DNA from: an uncultured Clostridia bacterium
GTDB taxonomy: Bacteria > Bacillota > Clostridia > Lachnospirales > Anaerotignaceae
Reading direction: 5' to 3'
Assembly (NCBI GenBank): GCA_910583755.1
Contig: CAJTZO010000043.1
Span: 1 to 18,902, forward strand
Length of the DNA stretch: 18,902 nucleotides
Part shown: in pieces, positions 14,385 through 18,902 of the stretch
How the letters are laid out: each line of letters starts with the position of its first letter
Numbering within the stretch: position 1 is the stretch's first letter
The notes under the pieces: model-generated
What the model was told of the DNA's origin: nothing
Database searches by the model: none
The model's input: only the letters and a program-made list of their open reading frames with translations
Program-made: the position numbers and the translations under genes

Positions 14385-15848
14385 ATGATAACAGGTGAAA
14401 TAAAAAATAAAATTGACAAAATATGGACAGATATGTGGGCTGGAGGAATTACAAACCCTTTGACAGTCATTGAACAGCTTACATACATGATGTTTATACA
14501 TTCTTTAGATGAAAAAGAATTAAAAAACGAAAGTTTTGAGGCATTGACTGGCGAAAAAATGAAAAAAATATTTCCACAAACAGAAGAAGGACAATCTATG
14601 CGCTGGAGCAAATTTAAAAACAAAGATGCAAGAGATATTTTTGAAATTGTCAGTCAAAAAGTATTTCCATTTATTAAAAATTTGAATAGTGAAAATGCGT
14701 CAGCTTTTTCAAGATATATGGAAACTGCTATGTTTTTGATACCAACAGCACAAATTTTACAAAAAATTATCACAGGGTTAGAAGATTTATATACTACAGA
14801 CCTGACAAGTTTAGATATGCAGGGGGATTTGTATGAATATATGCTTGACAAGCTCTCAACAGCAGGACACAATGGGCAATTTCGTACCCCCAAACATATC
14901 CGTGAAATGATGGTCAATTTAATGAAGCCTACTCCAAATGACTTCATTTGTGACCCAGCCTGTGGAACAGCCGGCTTTTTAGTATCTTCAGCGGAATATA
15001 TTCGGCAACATCATGAGGCAACTATGACAAGTGAACAATGGGACCATTTTACAACCACAATGTTTTCGGGATTTGATACCGACCAAACAATGTTACGTAT
15101 TTCTGCAATGAATACCATGTTACACTCTATAGAAAATCCAGATATTGATTATCAAGATAGTGTTTCTAAACAAAACACTATCCATTCAAAATATACACTG
15201 ATATTGACAAATCCGCCATTTGCGGGAACTGTTGACTCAGAAAGTATCAATGATGACTTAAAAGTGATTACAAACACTAAAAAAACAGAATTACTTTTTT
15301 TAGCATTACTTTTACGTATGCTCAAAAAAGGTGGACGCTGTGCTTGTATTGTACCTGATGGGGTTTTGTTTGGTGCGAGCAAAGCACATAAATCGATTCG
15401 TAAGGAATTGGTAGACAATCATCAGCTTATGGCTGTTATCTCTATGCCATCGGGGGTATTTAAGCCCTATGCAGGCGTTTCTACGGCTGTACTTGTATTT
15501 ACAAAAACGGGAGCAGGTGGAACGGAAAACGTATGGTTTTATGATATGAAAGCAGATGGTTTTAGTTTAGACGACAAACGTACAGTAATTGCAGAGAATG
15601 ATATACCAGATATGCTAGAACGTTTTCATAATATGGACAAAGAGAAAAACAGAGAAAGAACAGAGCAATCCTTTTTTGTACCAAAAGAGGAGATTGCACA
15701 AAATGACTATGACCTTTCTATCAATAAATATAAAAAAGTGGAATATGTGCCTGTGGAATACCCTCCTACACAAGAAATACTTGCAGAACTGCAAGAACTG
15801 GAAAAACAGATTGCAGCAGGACTGACAGAATTGGAGGGAATGCTGTGA
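14385..15848 (+). CDS. hsdM: Type I restriction-modification system, methyltransferase subunit
   Basis: HsdM transfers a methyl group from S-adenosylmethionine to N6 of adenine at the sequence chosen by HsdS, protecting host DNA. The helical N-terminal HsdM_N domain covers roughly 1-130. The N6-adenine MTase domain carries motif I 'DPACGTAGF' at 190-198 and catalytic motif IV 'NPPF' at 276-279. 'KGGRCACIVPDGVLFG' and 'GVSTAVLVFTK' follow, as in the family. The 487-aa length is normal. I chose the start at 14385 because TTAGGGAGGA lies just upstream; the in-frame ATG at 14355 lacks such a site. The stop overlaps the hsdS GTG start by four bases, coupling M and S translation. Confidence 0.96.
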   Translation: MITGEIKNKIDKIWTDMWAGGITNPLTVIEQLTYMMFIHSLDEKELKNESFEALTGEKMKKIFPQTEEGQSMRWSKFKNKDARDIFEIVSQKVFPFIKNLNSENASAFSRYMETAMFLIPTAQILQKIITGLEDLYTTDLTSLDMQGDLYEYMLDKLSTAGHNGQFRTPKHIREMMVNLMKPTPNDFICDPACGTAGFLVSSAEYIRQHHEATMTSEQWDHFTTTMFSGFDTDQTMLRISAMNTMLHSIENPDIDYQDSVSKQNTIHSKYTLILTNPPFAGTVDSESINDDLKVITNTKKTELLFLALLLRMLKKGGRCACIVPDGVLFGASKAHKSIRKELVDNHQLMAVISMPSGVFKPYAGVSTAVLVFTKTGAGGTENVWFYDMKADGFSLDDKRTVIAENDIPDMLERFHNMDKEKNRERTEQSFFVPKEEIAQNDYDLSINKYKKVEYVPVEYPPTQEILAELQELEKQIAAGLTELEGML

Positions 15849-16927
15849 TAAAAATATCAGATATTTGTATTATTCAAAAAAAGTCAAAAATAAAAGCGGG
15901 AGAAGGAAAAAAAGAAGGAAAATATAAATTTTTTACATCAAGTAACTTACAAACTAAATATTTAGATACTTTTCAATATAATCAGCCTGCTTTGATATTT
16001 GGAACTGGAGGAAATGCAAGTATACATTATTGTGAAGAACCATTTTCAACATCAACAGATTGTATAGTATTATATCAGAAAAATAATAGTATAAATTTAA
16101 AAGTCATATATCGATTTTTTGAAGGTAATATGCAAATACTTGAAAATGGTTTTAAAGGTATTGGATTAAAACATATTTCAAAAGACTATATTTTAAATAT
16201 CTCATTAAATTACATGGAGGATAAAGTACAAAATGAACTAATAGATGTTTTTGAAAAAATTGATTATTTGGTTATTCTACGTAAAAAACAGCTAGAAAAG
16301 CTAGATAAGTTAGTAAAATCCTGCTTTGTGGAGATGTTTGGTGATCCAGTTCGTAACTCCAAAAATTTACCAATAAAAAAGTTGATAAACTTAGGATCTC
16401 TTGATAGAGGTCGCTCTAAACATAGACCAAGAAACGCACCAGAATTGCTTGGTGGAAAATATCCACTCATTCAAACTGGAGAAGTTACAAACTCTGATTT
16501 ATATATTACTTCATATCAAAATACTTATTCTGAACTTGGATTAAAACAAAGCAAAATGTGGAATGCAGGAACATTATGTATAACGATTGCTGCAAATATA
16601 GCACAAACTGCTATTTTGTCATTTGATGCATGTTTTCCAGATAGTATAGTTGGTTTTGTATCTTATGGTCAAGTTGAAGCAGTTTATATGCATTATTGGT
16701 TTGATTTTTTTCAAAAAATTCTTGAAAGCCAAGCTCCACAAGTAGCACAAAAAAACATTAATCTTAAAATCTTATCTAATTTGAATGTTATAGTTCCAAA
16801 TATAGAACAACAACAAAAATTTTTGATTTTTGTAAATAAAATAGAAGAACAAAAATTGACTATCCAGCAAAGTCTTGATAAACTAGAAGTATTAAAAAAG
16901 GCTTTGATGCAGGAATACTTTGGCTAA
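15845..16927 (+). CDS. hsdS: Type I restriction-modification system, specificity subunit
   Basis: HsdS recognises the bipartite DNA target for both methylation and cleavage. The 360-aa protein shows the expected two-fold plan. Target recognition domain 1 is at about 1-130, a conserved helical region at about 133-165 ('LRKKQLEKLDKLVKSCFVEMFG'), recognition domain 2 at about 170-325, and a second helical region at about 330-360 ('QQSLDKLEVLKKALMQEYFG'). The two helical regions resemble each other, both ending in 'FG', and set the spacing of the half-sites. It starts with GTG inside the hsdM stop (GTGA). The recognition domains are more AT-rich than hsdM, as is common for exchanged domains. The target sequence cannot be read from the protein. 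No second hsdS or inverted hsdS copy is in the window. Confidence 0.94.
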   Translation: MIKISDICIIQKKSKIKAGEGKKEGKYKFFTSSNLQTKYLDTFQYNQPALIFGTGGNASIHYCEEPFSTSTDCIVLYQKNNSINLKVIYRFFEGNMQILENGFKGIGLKHISKDYILNISLNYMEDKVQNELIDVFEKIDYLVILRKKQLEKLDKLVKSCFVEMFGDPVRNSKNLPIKKLINLGSLDRGRSKHRPRNAPELLGGKYPLIQTGEVTNSDLYITSYQNTYSELGLKQSKMWNAGTLCITIAANIAQTAILSFDACFPDSIVGFVSYGQVEAVYMHYWFDFFQKILESQAPQVAQKNINLKILSNLNVIVPNIEQQQKFLIFVNKIEEQKLTIQQSLDKLEVLKKALMQEYFG

Positions 16928-16942
16928 TAAAGAGGTGTTGAA

Positions 16943-17134
16943 ATGTATAATTTGTATAATGGTTATTTCTATAATTTGGAACAAGATAGAGTACAAAAAA
17001 TTATAAAAGCAGAAAAAGATTTAAACGAATTTAAGAAATCATTAAGTGAGCTTGATTATCGTGATAGACAAGCATTTTTACAAGCAAATAGTATGATTTT
17101 ATTATTTGAAATGTTAAATATGCCTCAACAGTAA
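16943..17134 (+). CDS. 63-aa protein of unknown function inside the hsd operon
   Basis: I do not recognise this protein. It sits 15 bp after hsdS and 27 bp before hsdR, with its own AGAGGTG ribosome site, so it is almost certainly translated from the restriction operon. The N-terminus is Tyr/Asn/Leu-rich (MYNLYNGYFYNLE). A charged amphipathic helix follows (about 15-40) with many Lys and Glu, and the C-terminus is hydrophobic and Met-rich (about 48-63). It has no membrane segment, helix-turn-helix or nuclease motif. Possible roles, all inferred, are an accessory subunit bridging HsdS and HsdR, a modulator of restriction, or a protein independent of the system. Confidence 0.65.
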   Translation: MYNLYNGYFYNLEQDRVQKIIKAEKDLNEFKKSLSELDYRDRQAFLQANSMILLFEMLNMPQQ

Positions 17135-17161
17135 ACCCCTACAGACAGGAGGGAAAAATAA

Positions 17162-18902
17162 ATGTCAAATTTTGAATTTTTAAAGGAAAACAAGCAATAT
17201 ACTCTTTTTTGTGATGCAGCAATCGAGGCAGAAGAAGTTTACAATACTGCCCCTGCTATGTGTGCCATAGGCTGCCGTAAGGCGTTGGAACTTGCTGTAA
17301 AGTGGGTTTATTCCGCAGACAACACTATGAAAGTGCCATATCGTGAAAATTTACAGTCATTAATACATGAGTCATGTTTTAAAGATGCCATTGAAGAAAA
17401 TACATGGAAAAAACTTCCTGTCATTATCAAATTAGGTAATATTGCTGTACATACCGAAAAGAAAATTACAAAAAGTTATGCTTTACTTGCCTTGAAGGCA
17501 CTTTTTGAATTTATTCAGTGGGTTGACTATTGTTATGGTTCTAACTATGAGGAAAGAATATTTGACGAAAATAGTATCCCTATAAAAAAGGTTTTTGTAG
17601 ATACTGAAAAAATAAAACAACAGCAAAGCCTTTTAGAACAAAAAGATAGTATCATTGAAGCACTCCAAAAACAATTAAAAGCCTTATCTCCTCAATTTAC
17701 AGCAGAAAAAGAACAACACAAAAAACAACGTAAATTTAAAGCAACGGATTTGTCAGAATTGGAAACCAGAAAACGCTATATTAATGTAGATATGATGTTG
17801 AATGGTTGGGATTTTGACGAGGATGTCAAAGAGGAATTTGAAATCCATGACATGAATGGCGAAAAAGGGAAAAAAGGTTATGCTGATTATGTGCTTTTTG
17901 GTAGGGATGGACTGCCTCTTGCTGTTGTGGAGGCAAAACGTACTAGTAAAGACCCTAATATTGGTAGGCAACAAGCTGTGTTATATGCCAATGCCTTAGA
18001 AAAACAATATGGACGTAGACCTATGATGTTTGTAACAAATGGCTTTGACACTTATTTCTGGGATGACCTTAGCTATCCACAAAGGAAAGTCAGCGGAATC
18101 TTTTCTAAAAATGACCTACAAAAACTTATGAATCAAAGAGAACAACGCAAATCTTTAAAAAATATTAAAATAGATGACAATATCACAGATAGATATTATC
18201 AAAAAGAGGCAATCCGTACAGTATGCGAAAATATCGAAAAAGGACATAGAAAGCACTTATTAGTTATGGCAACAGGTAGCGGAAAAACAAGAACTGCTTC
18301 CAGTCTGACAGATGTGCTTTCCAGAGGTGGATATATTACAAATGTATTGTTTTTAGCAGATAGAAGAAATCTTGTAAAACAAGCAAGAGACAGCTTTAAA
18401 AATTATTTGCCTGATATGAGCCTTTGTAATTTGCTTTCCAATAAGGATGATAAAAATGCAAGGATTGTATTTTCTACCTATCCAACTCTCCTAAATGCGA
18501 TTGATACAGCAAAAAATGATGAGGGAAAAAGATTTTTTACTCCTGCTCATTTCGATTTAATTATTATTGATGAAGCACATAGAAGCATATTCAAAAAATA
18601 TAAGGTGATATTTGATTATTTTGATTCTCTTATTGTAGGGCTAACAGCTACCCCGAAAACAGATGTTGATAGAAACACTTATAAATTTTTTGAAATGCAA
18701 AATGGTGTCCCTACCTATGCCTATGATTATGAAACAGCAGTCTATAAAGACCATGTTCTTGTGCCTTATTATACCATGGAAACAACAACACAATTTTTAG
18801 AAAAAGGAATTTATTATGATGATTTGTCAGAAAGTGATAAACAACGGTATGAAGATGATTTTGTGGAAGATGATGGAAAAGTACCAGAATTTATACCACC
18901 TG
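17162..18902 (+). CDS. hsdR: Type I restriction-modification system, restriction/translocase subunit (partial, 3' end missing)
   Basis: HsdR pumps DNA using ATP and cuts it at a distance when the target is unmethylated. The reading frame is open for the 580 codons visible and runs off the window; the whole protein is usually around 1000 aa. The N-terminus (about 1-120, 'MCAIGCRKALELAVKWVY', 'NIAVHTEK') looks like a DUF4145 domain. A coiled coil at about 160-205 links it to the PD-(D/E)xK nuclease, with Asp242 and Glu257-Ala-Lys259. The helicase motor follows: Walker A 'ATGSGKT' at 370-376, 'DEAH' at 470-473 and motif III 'LTATP' at 494-498. Start choice rests on ACAGGAGGG just upstream. All visible catalytic motifs are intact, so the system is probably active. 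Confidence 0.95.
   Translation, partial: MSNFEFLKENKQYTLFCDAAIEAEEVYNTAPAMCAIGCRKALELAVKWVYSADNTMKVPYRENLQSLIHESCFKDAIEENTWKKLPVIIKLGNIAVHTEKKITKSYALLALKALFEFIQWVDYCYGSNYEERIFDENSIPIKKVFVDTEKIKQQQSLLEQKDSIIEALQKQLKALSPQFTAEKEQHKKQRKFKATDLSELETRKRYINVDMMLNGWDFDEDVKEEFEIHDMNGEKGKKGYADYVLFGRDGLPLAVVEAKRTSKDPNIGRQQAVLYANALEKQYGRRPMMFVTNGFDTYFWDDLSYPQRKVSGIFSKNDLQKLMNQREQRKSLKNIKIDDNITDRYYQKEAIRTVCENIEKGHRKHLLVMATGSGKTRTASSLTDVLSRGGYITNVLFLADRRNLVKQARDSFKNYLPDMSLCNLLSNKDDKNARIVFSTYPTLLNAIDTAKNDEGKRFFTPAHFDLIIIDEAHRSIFKKYKVIFDYFDSLIVGLTATPKTDVDRNTYKFFEMQNGVPTYAYDYETAVYKDHVLVPYYTMETTTQFLEKGIYYDDLSESDKQRYEDDFVEDDGKVPEFIPP

Noticed and set aside
14012..14623. Minus-strand open frame of 203 aa over the clpB-hsdM junction
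   Set aside because: It lies antisense to the ends of clpB and hsdM and across the terminator. It has no ribosome site, and its composition is that of an antisense reading of coding DNA.
15845..16927. Phase-variable hsdS by inversion
   Set aside because: Only one hsdS is present and no inverted hsdS fragment, recombinase or long inverted repeat was found in the window.
1..18902. CRISPR array, insertion sequence, tRNA or phage attachment site
   Set aside because: No regularly spaced direct repeats, transposase, integrase or tRNA-like cloverleaf was recognised on either strand by reading.

Overview
The window is strongly AT-rich DNA from a low-GC Gram-positive bacterium, most likely a member of the Clostridia (Lachnospiraceae-like). 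The signs are AGGAGG-type ribosome binding sites before almost every gene, sigma-A promoters with 17-bp spacers, a CIRCE heat-shock operator, and a short HisG paired with a HisZ regulatory subunit. The species cannot be named from sequence reading alone. No rRNA, tRNA, CRISPR array, insertion sequence or phage gene was seen.

Left part (1-5090): a three-gene plus-strand group holds two small uncharacterised proteins and endonuclease V (nfi). It ends at a hairpin terminator shared with the convergent ROK glucokinase gene (glcK, minus). Divergent from glcK is a RelQ/YjbM-type small alarmone synthetase followed by a lipoprotein gene. A terminator at 4546-4583 separates the lipoprotein gene from a convergent small membrane-anchored protein that starts with TTG. 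That small gene lies directly behind hisA and may be the last cistron of the his operon.

Middle (5091-11307): a minus-strand histidine biosynthesis operon, hisZ-hisG-hisD-hisB-hisH-hisA. It starts from a perfect-consensus sigma-A promoter at 10459-10487. A short leader carries TACTT/AAGTA half-sites that look like an operator, and no T-box is visible. Most genes overlap or are a few bases apart, but the hisG-hisD gap is about 173 bp and contains four hairpins. hisF, hisI/hisE and hisC are not in the window, so the cluster cannot make histidine alone. Upstream of the operon is a membrane-anchored protein with a permuted NlpC/P60 (papain-like) domain.

Right part (11308-18902): clpB (the disaggregase) is read from a promoter whose -35 box lies inside a perfect CIRCE element, which points to HrcA control. 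Its leader also holds a possible 9-codon leader peptide. After a terminator comes a type I restriction-modification operon, hsdM-hsdS-(63-aa small ORF)-hsdR. hsdR is cut by the window end. The small ORF between hsdS and hsdR is the least explained gene and the best candidate for something new. Nothing in the window is clearly a wholly undescribed system.
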